A DNA stretch of 64,000 nt, taken from assembly GCA_021292105.1 (NCBI GenBank), contig CM037873.1, positions 12,191,489-12,255,488 of the forward strand, given 5' to 3'. Below, in pieces: positions 12,032 to 22,956 of the stretch. Source of the DNA: Anadara kagoshimensis. Taxonomy: Eukaryota > Mollusca > Bivalvia > Arcoida > Arcidae. The notes below the pieces were generated by a model. It searched no databases. It was not told where the DNA came from and saw nothing but the letters and a program-made list of their open reading frames with translations. Made by a program: the position numbers and the translations under genes. How positions within the stretch are numbered: position 1 is the first letter of the stretch; each line of letters opens with the position of its first letter.

Positions 12032-12086
12032 TCATGTGCTGATTTTGAATTTTTATTTAAATATTCCATTCAAAATCAGCACATGA
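12032..12086. repeat. Perfect 19-bp hairpin
   Basis: TCATGTGCTGATTTTGAAT (12032-12050) and its exact complement (12068-12086) are separated by a 17-bp AT-rich loop. It may be a tiny foldback element or the ends of a collapsed MITE. Confidence 0.85.
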
Positions 12087-12249
12087 CACAATTCATTTTT
12101 CTGAATGTTGAATAAATCTAGTTATATTTAAAAGGATAGCATATGCTTAATTAAGACAATAATTTGCTTTTGGAGAAAATTCAAAACTCTCAACCATATG
12201 GATGACTTGACACTGTCCATTATTTAAAAAGCTTTAACATTATTTGCAT

Positions 12250-12469
12250 TACAATACTGTCGAAAGTATTACACCAAGCTAACGAAAACGGCTTGAATTT
12301 CGACTGACGAGTGACCGAGTTATGTAAACCTAGTGGTCGAAAAACTGCTGAGAGAAAGATAGTCATTATCAGCTGCTGAGATAAGAGGGGTAACGAGGAC
12401 CGAACTGAGCTGCCGATTTGGTACTCAATTGTCTGCATACTGTTAAACTTTCGACAGGTCTGTACTGTA
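12250..12469. mobile_element. MITE family C, copy 1
   Basis: The right end GTTAAACTTTCGACAGGTCT...TGTACTGTA is the complement of the left end of the element at 32403-32626. The left end here is more decayed (CTGTCGAAAGTATTAC). About 220 bp, non-coding. Confidence 0.65.
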
Positions 12470-12868
12470 TGGAATAATAATAATTATATCTCAGCCGGGT
12501 TGTAGCACGGGACTGGAGGGTTTACTAAACGCCAAATGTGTTTTGAGTGGTACCTAGGACATGCTTTTCTCTAAAAGATTTGGGAAAGAAGTAAAATGGC
12601 ACACACTGACGACAGCCGTATGTGGGAGTAAGGACACGAACTGAGCTCGATATATGTTTTGTACCTGCAACAATGTGGTATTATTTAAAGATAACGACAA
12701 ACATCTGTTATAAGTAAATAGCTTGTGACTTATACCATTTTTAACATTTTTATTATTAAATACAAATTGGCATTTGACACAGGCATTGCGTACAAGTTTT
12801 ACGTTTAATGAGACTTTACACAAACTCATAGAAGATCTTCATAGGATAAATCTAAAACTAGCAAAGAC

Positions 12869-12870
12869 AA

Positions 12871-12905
<35 letters not shown>

Positions 12906-12906
12906 A
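12869..12906. repeat. (AATA)n microsatellite
   Basis: About nine tandem AATA units. Confidence 0.97.
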
Positions 12907-13512
12907 AATAATCCGTCAATGTTAAAGATGACAAAGATACATTGTATAAATACAAATACAGCCTGTCTCTGATAAAACAACAATATATTTCAGGCTCTGA
13001 ATTTACAATTTGTTGCGCCAAGAGCTGCATCCGGGTACTGTTGGACTATATACATATGTTGATGATCCGTGTGACTGGCATTGATCTTACTGAAATTAAT
13101 AAACAGATAAACTTAAAATTAAACACTCGAAAGGAACAACTAAATTGAAAATCTTATGACAGTTAACATAATTTCAAATACGAAATAGTATAGTACGCTG
13201 GAACATCATTGCACAAGAAATACGAACAACAGACATTTTTGTCTCCAAGGAATATATAACCTCATTTTTTTAAATGACCAAGGGGTGCTTACCCTTCCGG
13301 GCCGAGCACCAAGTTTTATTTCTCTGGCGAAAATGTAAACTTTTTATAACAGTTTTTAAAGTTTGCTTTTGGCATTGTGATTTTGACATAGCAGCATGTT
13401 AACACGTTTTTTGCAGAAATATAGGATCTTTATCCACTGGCAAGGGTGGATATTTTGTCATATATGCAATGAATAAACGGAAAATTCTAGACTGTTCATT
13501 GTAGCTTAGTGC

Positions 13513-13518
13513 TTTATT
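13513..13518 (-). terminator. Putative polyadenylation signal of the vWA-domain gene
   Basis: AATAAA on the minus strand, about 48 nt after the stop codon of the vWA-domain gene. Position and sequence suit a 3' end signal; no transcript evidence is available here. Confidence 0.5.
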
Positions 13519-13565
13519 ACTTGGCTACCACTGGTAAAACATGAAATAAATTGGATCTGTTTATA

Positions 13566-16500
13566 TTAACATAGTGTAAAAGTCTGGAAATGTTGATCAT
13601 ACCATTTTTCTTTCACCTTTGCATTTGCAAAAACCAAGATAGCTGAGATAGCCACAACTAGTGTACAAGCTGCCACCGCTGCCGCTATTATTACCGCATC
13701 ACCTAAATAAAATATTAACCATAGTCTATGTCAGCATAATGTTACAATTAAAATTAAATCAGTCAATATTGGCTTTTAAATATTAAATCCAGCGTTTATG
13801 ATATATTAATACTTTATACACTTTCTTTTTCGAGAAAAATGTTAAGCAATCCGTGTTGTTAGTTCAGTGGTTCAGTAAACTCTATAAAAAGGATTATATT
13901 ATAATCAGAATACGTGAGGCGCCTATGATTACCATTATGATGCTAATATATCTCTAAAACCAAGACACTTCTATATGTGGAAAATAAAAGGAATTAAATA
14001 TGTAATCTGCAAACTCTTAAAGGTATTTTCATTTTACACAACGTTTCAGAGTCTAATTATGGTTAAAATTGCCAGAAAAATACCAAAAATACCTACAGGA
14101 GTCAATTTTGCATACATGCTTTTTGGACATAGATGATGGTGTTTTAGCTGAATACAACTGTTAAACACAGAAAGATGGCATTGGAGGCCTAAACTTACAA
14201 TTACGAAATACAAAAATAAATCATTAAAATATTGATTACGCAGTTTCGGTTGAGAATGCAAGGATGTTTTTATCTTCGAAAAGTTTTGTTATTTTATAAC
14301 TGTGCCATATATTTAAAGGGAGATAACTCCCAGTGAATTTATGGAAATAAGATAAGATAAAATACTTTGTGCCTTTACAATAGCATATACAGTTATCATA
14401 TATAAGCCAGAAAGATAAAATTATATGACAATGACATATTCTAAATTGAATTGTTTTTGTATGATACGGATACACAGTGAAAATGGTTATATAAACTCTT
14501 GTTTATCTATGTTGGTCTTTTCTTGCAAAGTGGTGTTAATGATTTATTTGAAGTCGAGTTTTAAAAACATAAACATAAGCTCTAGAGAGATTTTGATTGA
14601 CTAAATACATTTAACACAAAATGACAGCACATGCAAACACAAAATTGACATTTACAGACATTGTAAGCAAAATCAATCATAAAACAAACTCGAAAGCATG
14701 CAGCACATAATATAAAAATAGCTGAAGCAACACAGCAGACAGCACTAAAATAGCAGAACTGGAGCAACACAATAGATAGCAGTAAAATAGCAGAACTGGA
14801 GCAACACAACAGAAAGCAGTAAAATAGCAGAACTGGAACAACACAACAGATAGCACTAAAATAGCTGAACTGGAGCAACACAACAGATAGCACTAAAATA
14901 GCTGAACTGGAGCAACACAACAGAAAGCACTAAAATAGCTGAACTGGAGCAACACAATAGATAGCACTAAAATAGCAGAACTGGAACAACACAACAGATA
15001 GCACTAAAATAGCTGAACTGGAGCAACACAACAGAAAGCACTAAAATAGCTGAACTGGAGCAACACAACAGATAGTACTAAAATAGCTGAACTGGAGCAA
15101 CACAACAGAAAGCACTAAAATAGCTGAACTGGAGCAACACAATAGATAGCACTAAAATAGCAGAACTGGAACAACACAACAGATAGCACTAAAATAGCTG
15201 AACTGGAGCAACACAACAGAAAGCACTAAAATAGCAGAACTGGAGCAACACAACAGATAGCACTAAAATAGCTGAACTGGAGCAACACAACAGAAAGCAC
15301 TAAAATAGCTGAACTGGAGCAACACAACAGAAAGAAGTAAAATAGCAGAACTGGAGCAACACAACAGAAAGCAGTAAAATAGCAGAACTGGAGCAGCTAA
15401 AACTAATGTTTTTAATGTTTTAAACAAATTACCACTTGAATCTTTCAATTCAGTTATCTCTGTCGATGTGGTAGAGATTGATGTCGTGGTGGTGACTGTG
15501 TCACTTGTTGTTCTAGTTGTGGTTGTGGTGGGTGTGGTAGTTGTGACCGTGGTAGTTGTAACAGTAGTAGTGGTAACACAAGTATTCTCCACATCAATAT
15601 TACCTAAAAATAGACATTTCATTGATCCCACAAAGCCCTCGTTATCATGGGACTAAGTTAATGACATCGCCATTACTATACACGTAGGTTTTTATTTTGC
15701 TAGGGATTTTATATAAATCAAAAACAAACATACTAATCCATGTCCAAATCACAATCCAGAAGCAGATTAAAAACTTTGGAACTGACAAGGTTAGACACGT
15801 GAACTTCCACCAGGGAAATGAGGTCGGGTATCCCGGAAGGGTAAGCACCTCCTGTTTAGCTACACCCGCCACTTGTGTAATCAAAATTGTTTGAAAGGAA
15901 CATGGAATTATGGGACGTCAAATATATACATGGCAATCCTGGACACAGAGACATCAAACTTATCAACAATACTGTGATGACGACCTTTTAACTTTTTAGG
16001 GGCCTTGATAAGCCTAGAATTGCCGTGAATATCTCTGAGTCAACAATTTATTTGGAAGCAGCTAACTAATAAAAACTGACCGCGATGTCATTATAATTTA
16101 TTGACTAGGAATTTCCTTAATTCTTGAAATCTGAGCTGAAATTGGGGTTTATTTAAAAGCAACACTGGTAACTTCCTGTGATTTATACTAACTATTCGAT
16201 CTTTTCAACACCCTTAGTTAAAAACCGCCTCAAAAATTTATGATAAATGCACAATAAAATATACTGGTAAACTCTTTGGCCTTTTTGAAGTTATTTAAAA
16301 ACTGAAAAATGATGGAAGGGTACATTATATACATATTCAGAAACTGGATAATGTTATTGTCCTGCTTTTTCCTGTTATTTATACTGCTCATAAACTTAAT
16401 TTATGATTGACCCCCCCCCCCCTAAGCAAAACTCAGTGATGAAGTCGTCACAAACTTGATCGGAAAACAACCTTTTTACAATATCCCTTGTGCTACACTG

Positions 16501-19108
16501 AAGCAAATTTGTCATATACCGATTATTTTATCATTTAATACATTCAAAAATGGTATATGACAAAGAGCTTAAACAAAACCATTACCTATGACTCTGGTTA
16601 TATCAGGAACTTTGTTGCACAACTCGCTACCAGAACTAACTTTATACAGAGTGGAGGCATCTGTGGCAATGGCGTCCATTTCTTGATCATTTACCATTGA
16701 TCCAACACCGATGACGTAAACGGTTAGATCAGTAGCACCATTCTTCAGATTCATGGAGGCTAAAATCGTGTTTATCTGTGTGTCTGACTGTCCGTACAGA
16801 ATCACAAACACTAAATTATCAACACCAGACCTGTCGCCATTTTCGGCTGTTAACGACGTTTGTTTGACGTGAGTTAATGCGTCTTCCGTTTTTGTACTGT
16901 CCTCGCTAGAGACTGTTACTATACACTTAACTGTGCCTAACTCATTTTGTACACATACCAGATTAGTACAGTTGTTTAGTACGAAGTGGTCAGTCACATC
17001 AGAGTTAAAAGTCACCAATGATATTTGTGTATCGTTTGGACCAACGGTCAGAGATTTTGTGACGTCATAGATGAAGTCGATGGTGTAATTGAAATCTTCT
17101 TGATTGACGTTGTTTGACGACTCAACAACAAAAACAACATCTGAAATTAAGAATGCTTTATAATTAATTATCAATGCATATAAAAAAATCAAAAGAAACA
17201 TACCAACCCAGGTCCAAATCACAATCTTAAAGCAAAGTTAGAACAAACATACCAACCCAGGTCCAAATCACAATCTTAAAGCAAAGTTAGAACAAACATA
17301 CCAATCCAGGTCCAAATCACAATCCCAAAGCAAAGTAAAAACAAACATACCTTTCCATGTCCAAAATCACAATTCCAAAGCAAAGTAAGAACAAACATAC
17401 CAATCCATGTTCGAATCGCAATCGCAATCCCAAAGCAAAGTTAAAACACACATACCTTTCCATGTCCAAATTACAATTCCAAAGCAAAGTAAAATCTTTG
17501 AAACTGTCAAATTAGCTTAAACACATGAAGCGAGACCGGGTGCTCCAGAATAGTAAGCAACTCCGGTTAAGATAGCTACAACCGCCACGTGTGTAATTAA
17601 ATTGAGATGAAATGAACATAAAACTATGAGACGCCAAATATGCCCAGGCTAACCATAGACACAGAGACAAACAATACTGTGATTGCGGGCATAAAACTGT
17701 TTGATGGCCTTTATAATCCTTGCAATATCCATTTGTCAACAATTTATTTGCAAGCAGCTTGCTTCGTTGTATGAAGTTCCCGTTGTGAGAACCAGTCATA
17801 ACGTATTAATTGCGAAATAAATACACCATAAGCAGGCATATTGCTGCATAGAAAAAGAAAGTTGATAATAGAAAAATTTAAGTCATCGCGTTTGTCATCG
17901 TGACAGATTCAAACAAAACATATTGAATTATTCAGGCCAGGTATGTATTCGTTATACTAGAACGAGATTAATAAAACAGAGCCGCTGGATTGAAATCGGT
18001 CATTAGTACAATGTATTCTTAATACGGATGCTCGTTTTTGGAACTTGTCGTTGCATGTAGTTATATGCATCAATTCCACAAATTTTGAATAATTAGTAGC
18101 AAAATTTCCAAATTTGTTGAACAAATCGACTTTTTCAAAACATGTTTCACAAATTTGCTTAAATAGTTCATTTTTTGAAAGAATTTATAAGAAAGTAGTC
18201 GCCAGTTGCTATTTTGGCTAACGAGAATAGCCTAAACATAGCCCCCAAACCTACCCCCACCCAAAAGTATCCCTTTATATGTTTTGTTGTCTGTGTACAG
18301 TAGGTTTAGTTACAAGTCCAACAATGTCAGACGTAACAGGAACCCGTTCTTTTTTGGACATTTATTTATGTATCGTATGACATAAGTAAATGTTCCAATA
18401 AAACACTTGACCATAGCTTGACACAAGTTACTTTAAGGACTTCCTGAGTATACGTTGTAAATGTCATAATTATTATAACCATGTAATATGTTTTATAGAC
18501 AATAAGCTAATACCATTTTTATACAACAACTAGATTTTGCTAATGGTGTTTATTTTGTGCTTTTTAAGTTTTAACTCAGTTTGATTTTAATTGCTCAGTT
18601 GTTTTGTTTTTCTTTTTAATTATTACCCTTGTGTACTTTTCGCTAGAAAAAATTGGCTTTGGAGAAATTAAACTGTAATATAACAATGACTTTGAAAATA
18701 AAGTGTCCATATATAACGGTCAATTGCACGTGTTGGCGGCATTATTACCACTGCGTCTTTATCGTTTACCGATTCAAGAGCCAAAATATGAGCATTCGGT
18801 GGTCTAGTGGGTTAAGGCGCACGCTTACAGATTTACGGTGCCTCTCATCTCCTTATTTCCGATCTTTGCCAACGGTCGGTGGCACTCCGGTTTCCCACCT
18901 TGATATTACTGTACTCCATTCTGGAGCCAAAAGATCGCAAAGAGTGCGCAAAACTATTTTTCTTGTTCTTAGTACCAAGAGAGTTTCTTAAATATTTGGT
19001 TATAAAATAATAAAGAATTGACTACTTACCCTTAGCTCCTGATACAGATGTAGTAATTATTATAACAATTATAAATATTGATATGGAAAAACTTTGAAGA
19101 AACAACAT
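13566..19108 (-). CDS. von Willebrand factor A domain, single-pass membrane protein (4 coding exons, 313 aa)
   Basis: Exons (minus): 19030-19108, 16586-17140, 15433-15603, 13566-13702. All have GT-AG borders with phase 1, total 942 nt and end in TAA. Residues 1-24 are a strong signal peptide (MLFLQSFSISIFIIVIII...). Residues ~27-210 are a vWA domain: DVVFVVESSNNV, TQISLVTFNSDV, NGDRSGVDNLVFVI and VYVIGVGSM. Residues ~217-260 are a Thr-rich, mucin-like stalk (TTTTVTTTT), probably O-glycosylated. Residues ~271-294 form one transmembrane helix before a short KVKEKW tail. The metal-binding (MIDAS) motif is altered: DxSxS reads ESSNN and the usual TDG aspartate is missing, so metal-dependent ligand binding is doubtful. 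Extra cysteines occur in the middle (NNCTNLVC...KC). It probably acts at the cell surface in adhesion or recognition; the ligand is unknown. Confidence 0.85.
14715..15394. repeat. 37-bp minisatellite in intron 3 of the vWA gene, about 18 copies
   Basis: Units read CAGAACTGGAGCAACACAAC then AGATAGCACTAAAATAG, with alternating AGATAG/AGAAAG, GCAC/GCAG and AGCTGAAC/AGCAGAAC variants arranged in a partly regular order. The array stops about 40 bp from the donor of the Thr-rich exon (15433). It is open in some minus-strand frames because it lacks stops, but it lies between exons whose splice sites and phases fit without it. Confidence 0.95.
15715..16075. mobile_element. Dispersed element, locus B (one minisatellite unit)
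   Basis: Starts with a single 46/49-bp unit (CCATGTCCAAATCACAATCC). It continues through GTGAACTTCCACCAGGGAA and CTACACCCGCCACTTGTGTA to TCAACAATTTATTTGGAAGC. The whole block is homologous to 17190-17765 in the same orientation, so two copies bracket exon 2 of the vWA gene. Confidence 0.8.
17190..17765. mobile_element. Dispersed element, locus C (about six 49-bp units)
   Basis: About six tandem units (17195-17490) with AACAAACATACCAATCCA, GTCCAAATCACAATC and AAAGCAAAGT are followed by the same flank as locus B (CTACAACCGCCACGTGTGTA, then TCAACAATTTATTTGCAAGC). It lies in intron 1 of the vWA gene. The element has no visible protein; internal tandem repeats of this sort are typical of non-autonomous mollusc elements. 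Confidence 0.8.
17766..19029. other. Remainder of intron 1 of the vWA gene
   Basis: No exon is seen. A degenerate tRNA-like block (TGGTCTAGTGGGTTAAGGCG, about 18797-18816) suggests an old tRNA-derived SINE at roughly 18780-18990. The 112-codon frame covering it belongs to that repeat. Confidence 0.5.
18785..18900 (+). pseudogene. tRNA-derived SINE head, degenerate
   Basis: The A-box-like TGGTCTAGTGGGTTAAGG is intact, but no proper B box follows and no cloverleaf can be drawn. Confidence 0.4.
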
Positions 19109-19832
19109 CCTCTAAGTTATATTTTGACATAAGTCCATTTTGACAAAAATTTAAATGTATTGTTCTATAAGTATTTGACTTTTTAACTGATAGTTTTCAA
19201 CTTAAAACATTTGAAAATGAGTTTAAAATGAATTAAAGAAGTTAATGAAACAGAACTTAATCCATTGTGTCCTATTCTTTGTTTTCGTCTGTCATAGGGT
19301 TTAGAATTACGCACTTGTATTTAGACTGAGCCGATAACAGTTTTTTTTACTGTTATGTTGTCTAAACAAGTCCACGTTGCTTGAAATATTATTTTTTCAA
19401 TCTTTTAATGAACACATAAATTTTAAAACTATGAAATGCCATAATAATAATGATGAAAATTCGAGAAATAGATCTAAAATATTTAAACAATAATTTATTT
19501 ATTCACTATAGACTATGTACGTTATTTCTGTTATTTTGTCCGACAGATTGTTGTACGAGATGGCACTACTCGGCTACCATACAATAATTAGGTTTTATCT
19601 GATATTTTTTATCTCTGGTTTAGGGTCGTCCTTTATGAAAAACTATAATTATTTTAATAAAGAAACGTCAGACTTCGATCTGATTACTTTCACTTTTATC
19701 GCTAAATTGCATTTCTGGTATTAATGTAAAAATAAAATAACAATGAAATCACGCAATGTTTCGTCTCTTTAAAGTCTCTCTAACTTAAAGTTTAATTACA
19801 GTACAATTTGAACAATTTAAACTTAACATAAA

Positions 19833-19884
<52 letters not shown>

Positions 19885-20490
19885 CGGTATGTTTCCATTC
19901 TTCGGCGCTAATTAAAATTATGAGCAAAATTGGGATGATGGTTGCCGGGGTCGAATGATACTTTGCAATTCAGCGAAGATATGATAGAAGAAATAAAAAC
20001 AAGTAATCATACAAACACACACAATTAAGTTAAGTATTACGCTCAGTGTGACCTAATCTTTAGTTATTGTCTTTTCATAAGATCTCGCGGCCGTTTCCGT
20101 CTCACTCTGTTCCGATGCATTTAGGTCTATTCGAAATCTTTTCAAGTTCTTTCCAACCCATTACATCTTACTTGTCGATGATTTGCCAAGAAGAGCCAAC
20201 AAGTGGGTAAATTGGGGCTTTGTAATGTGCTCAGGGAAATGTACAGGGTTCTGTTATCGTGCAAAGCTTTGCCGTGGTGGTTTCGGGCAAGAGCAGGATG
20301 GGTTCTTCAACGTGCCACGCCTGCAGTAGTGGTTTCGGGCTTTTGTGACCGATTCTGAACACGGCCCTGTCATGGTAAATTTTTTATCGAGCCTCAGCCT
20401 GGGGGGCATTCTCATGTTGTTCTTGAATTTACTGCGTAACGGTTGCTCAGATCATTAGAAAAAAAGCACTGGTGAAGAAAAATTAAAGCG
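19109..20490. other. Intergenic: vWA gene promoter side and dispersed repeat
   Basis: This region is upstream of the vWA gene start (minus strand) and holds a (GT)n tract. About 20180-20430 contains TGCTCAGGGAAATGTACAGG and two GTGGTTTCGGGC blocks. Its GTGCTCAGGGAA motif also resembles 8140-8160, so I read it as a decayed dispersed repeat. No gene is seen. Confidence 0.4.
19835..19883. repeat. (GT)n microsatellite
   Basis: GT run of about 49 bp. Confidence 0.98.
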
Positions 20491-20563
20491 CACCTCCGAC
20501 GGGACTCGAACCCGCAATCCCCGGCTTAGGAGGCCGGTGCCTTATCCATTAGGCCACGGAGGC
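20491..20563 (-). tRNA. tRNA-Arg (anticodon CCU)
   Basis: A 73-nt cloverleaf on the minus strand: acceptor GCCTCCG pairs with CGGAGGT (one G-U), D arm GCCT...AGGC, anticodon arm CCGGC-CTCCTAA-GCCGG with anticodon CCT, and T arm GCGGG-TTCGAGT-CCCGT. The A box is TGGCCTAATGG and the B box GGTTCGAGTCC. A T5 run just downstream (near 20480) would stop RNA polymerase III. There is no intron; CCA is added after transcription, as is normal in eukaryotes. All stems pair, so it looks functional. Confidence 0.97.
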
Positions 20564-20921
20564 ATTGTTCTCTCCAATGAATTTTAAAGATATAATTCAA
20601 AACTCTACAAATTAAGAAATCCAGACAATAAATGGTTTGGTTAAACTTTCAACATGACACTAACCCTTTCAATGACTAAGAACTTGATTTTTGACCTTCT
20701 AAACAGCAGAACACCTGGTCAACAGACCCGATAAAACTAGTGACCTCCCCTTTAGACTACTCTTTTAGATTAAAGGTAATAAAGCACTGTTACTTCCTGG
20801 GTGTAGAAAAATTTTTGTGCAACAACCGATTGAGAGTATATGTTGTAAAGCCGAGTGCATTCTTGATTTGTCACTTTTATAGTCTTCAAGAATGATATTG
20901 AGTTAAAGGTGCATCATAAAA

Positions 20922-22956
20922 ATGGATACGTGCTGGTTACTTGTTATTTTCCTATCTTTATTCAGTTTTAAAGGTAAGTAATCACATGATCAGTGACAAG
21001 TGATTCATTCAGTTAAGATGCTCTTTGATGCTCTCCAGTGTTTGGCAATATCCAAAAGCTCATTGTATGCTTATTCCCAGAATAGCAAGCACATTTCATT
21101 CAGGTTCGGCTAATCTGTAAACATGGCCCTTCACGTTACAGAATAAATACTTTAACTGTTTAATGATTGGGCTATTGTAGTTTCTTCTGTCTATAGAAAA
21201 AGCAACTTGGCTAATACAGGTGTAACAAGAAAGGGTGAAAATGCAGCATCCAAACCGAGACTCGAACACAAGACTTTCCCAAACTATACTAGTGGGATGC
21301 TCTATCCACTGAGTTACCCAGCCACCTATCGAGTCCGGTCTGTCACAGGTCCATATAATTTATAACAAATGAAAAAAAAAAAAAAATAAATAACACCTTT
21401 GATTAAGTTAGGCATACAAATATACAAATATAAAAATACACTGTTAGGAGCCAAGTGAGGGCCTTTTTGTAAGCAGAAATTTGCATCTACTAAAATTCAA
21501 ATTGGCCAATTAGATGAACATCTCCAATAAAGCAGTGTATGGGTATGATCTATCAACCATTTTTCAGCACCTTTTAATTAATTCCTATATTAAGTTTAAT
21601 TATTGATGGTATGCTTTGTATTATTTTTTCAGAATGCTATGGTATTAGGTGCTATATTTGTAGTTATCCAGATAACAAAAGATGTGGTGATCAGTTTCTC
21701 ATGACAAATCAGGATGCTGTTGAATGTGGAGGAGGGACCTGTACCAAGAAAAGGGGCTATAAAGGTAAGATATACCAAGAACATGGGTTTATATAAAAAA
21801 GATATACTAAGAAAAGGATTATATAAAGGAAACATATATAATGTACTAAGAAAAGGGGTTTTACTGTTTATAACTAAGAACAACGGAAAGACAGAAAGGT
21901 GTTTGGATTTTGCATTTTAAGTTTATTATTCCCATGAATAAGGTTATATTATAATCTTGCCAAAGGTTGCTGGTTTTCTTGGGTACTCAGGTTTCCTTCA
22001 CCATCCTAGAACTGATCACCTCAATATAAGTGAAAGAATCTTGACTGGGACATGAAATGCTATTACTCCACTCTATTCCTTTGGCCTTTTGATTGCAATA
22101 TAAACCAGTTTCTTTCATTAATATTGAGACAAACAGATGAAGGAAGAAACACGAATACCAGGAGCATACCACATGCTTTCTGTAAGGAAACTGACAATTT
22201 TTCGCAAACTGTGATCTAGCTGAGTGGGATTTAATCTTAAATGGTAAAAGGTGCTGTGACCAGTAAACACATAAATGTTCTAGGCCACTCAACTACTGAG
22301 GCTTTCCCATACAAGTGTTACTGCAAGTGAGAAAAGTTATCTTTCCTAAACATGTCTGGTTAACACACATTACATGCACTATAAATTAATCCATGACAGA
22401 ATTTCATTTCTAATACATGTACTAATAATTTGACAACTTGGAAAATTGTTGATATAAAATTATGCAGTTACATAATCAACCAATAACTTGTGCATACAGT
22501 AAATACGTTTATCAGGAGGCCCTGGGGACTCTATTTGTAACTTTGCTATAAAGCAGCATCATTATATTGCTATATACAATATATATACTAATATAGAGAA
22601 GTGGTTGGGTCCAGTATTTGACTTTGTACTGTCCATGTATATTGTACATGTATTTGGTTTAAGCATGTTACTGGGTATTTATATTCATGTATTACTGTAT
22701 TGCATTCTTTATAAACTTACTTTCTGTTACAGGTGATGCTTCTCTTGTGAAGAACTTATATGTAGTAAGAGGTTGTGATTTAAAAACTAGAGAAGATTGT
22801 TACCAAGATGACAGTTCCCATGGTTTCTCAGGAGAAAAGTGTACATGTAACAGAGATTATTGTAATGGGACTGTGTCACTCAAACACTTTAATTATATAA
22901 CAATATTACTGGCTGTATTTACTTCTATATTCATAAGTTTTAAATCCAATTTTTGA
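20922..22956 (+). CDS. Ly6/uPAR (three-finger) domain protein, probably GPI-anchored (3 exons, 135 aa)
   Basis: Exons: 20922-20973, 21633-21764, 22733-22956. All have GT-AG borders, phase 1, 408 nt, TGA stop. Residues 1-21 are a signal peptide, giving a mature protein that starts IRCYICSY. It has ten cysteines (24, 27, 35, 49, 54, 76, 84, 98, 100, 105) and ends with the family hallmark CTCNRDYCN, enough for five disulfides of a three-finger fold. The last ~22 residues (FNYITILLAVFTSIFIS) are hydrophobic, and the short tail after a polar N-G-T-V-S suggests GPI-anchor processing. CYICSYPDNKRCGDQF resembles invertebrate quiver/sleepless-type Ly6 proteins, which act at the cell surface, for example on channels or receptors. 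The orthology and partner are not settled by this sequence. Confidence 0.9.
21255..21340 (-). pseudogene. tRNA-derived sequence in Ly6 intron 1
   Basis: The minus strand reads GTAACTCAGTGGATAGAGCA (A-box region), then TGTTCGAGTCTC (B box). A large insertion-like variable region and weak acceptor pairing indicate a tRNA-derived SINE head, not a working tRNA. Confidence 0.55.

Noticed and set aside
14582-14920. 112-codon Cys/Ser-rich frame
   Set aside because: Translation of the 37-bp array plus intron sequence; exon 4 of the vWA gene joins exon 3 in frame without it.
16569-17222. vWA frame extended upstream to an in-frame Met at 17222
   Set aside because: A good acceptor at 17141 and a signal-peptide exon at 19030-19108 with matching phase give a better gene; the extension runs into the 49-bp array.
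21987-22292. 101-codon minus-strand frame in Ly6 intron 2
   Set aside because: It overlaps SINE-family sequence (TCTTGACTGGGACATGAAAT, also near 46.59 kb) and has no independent support.
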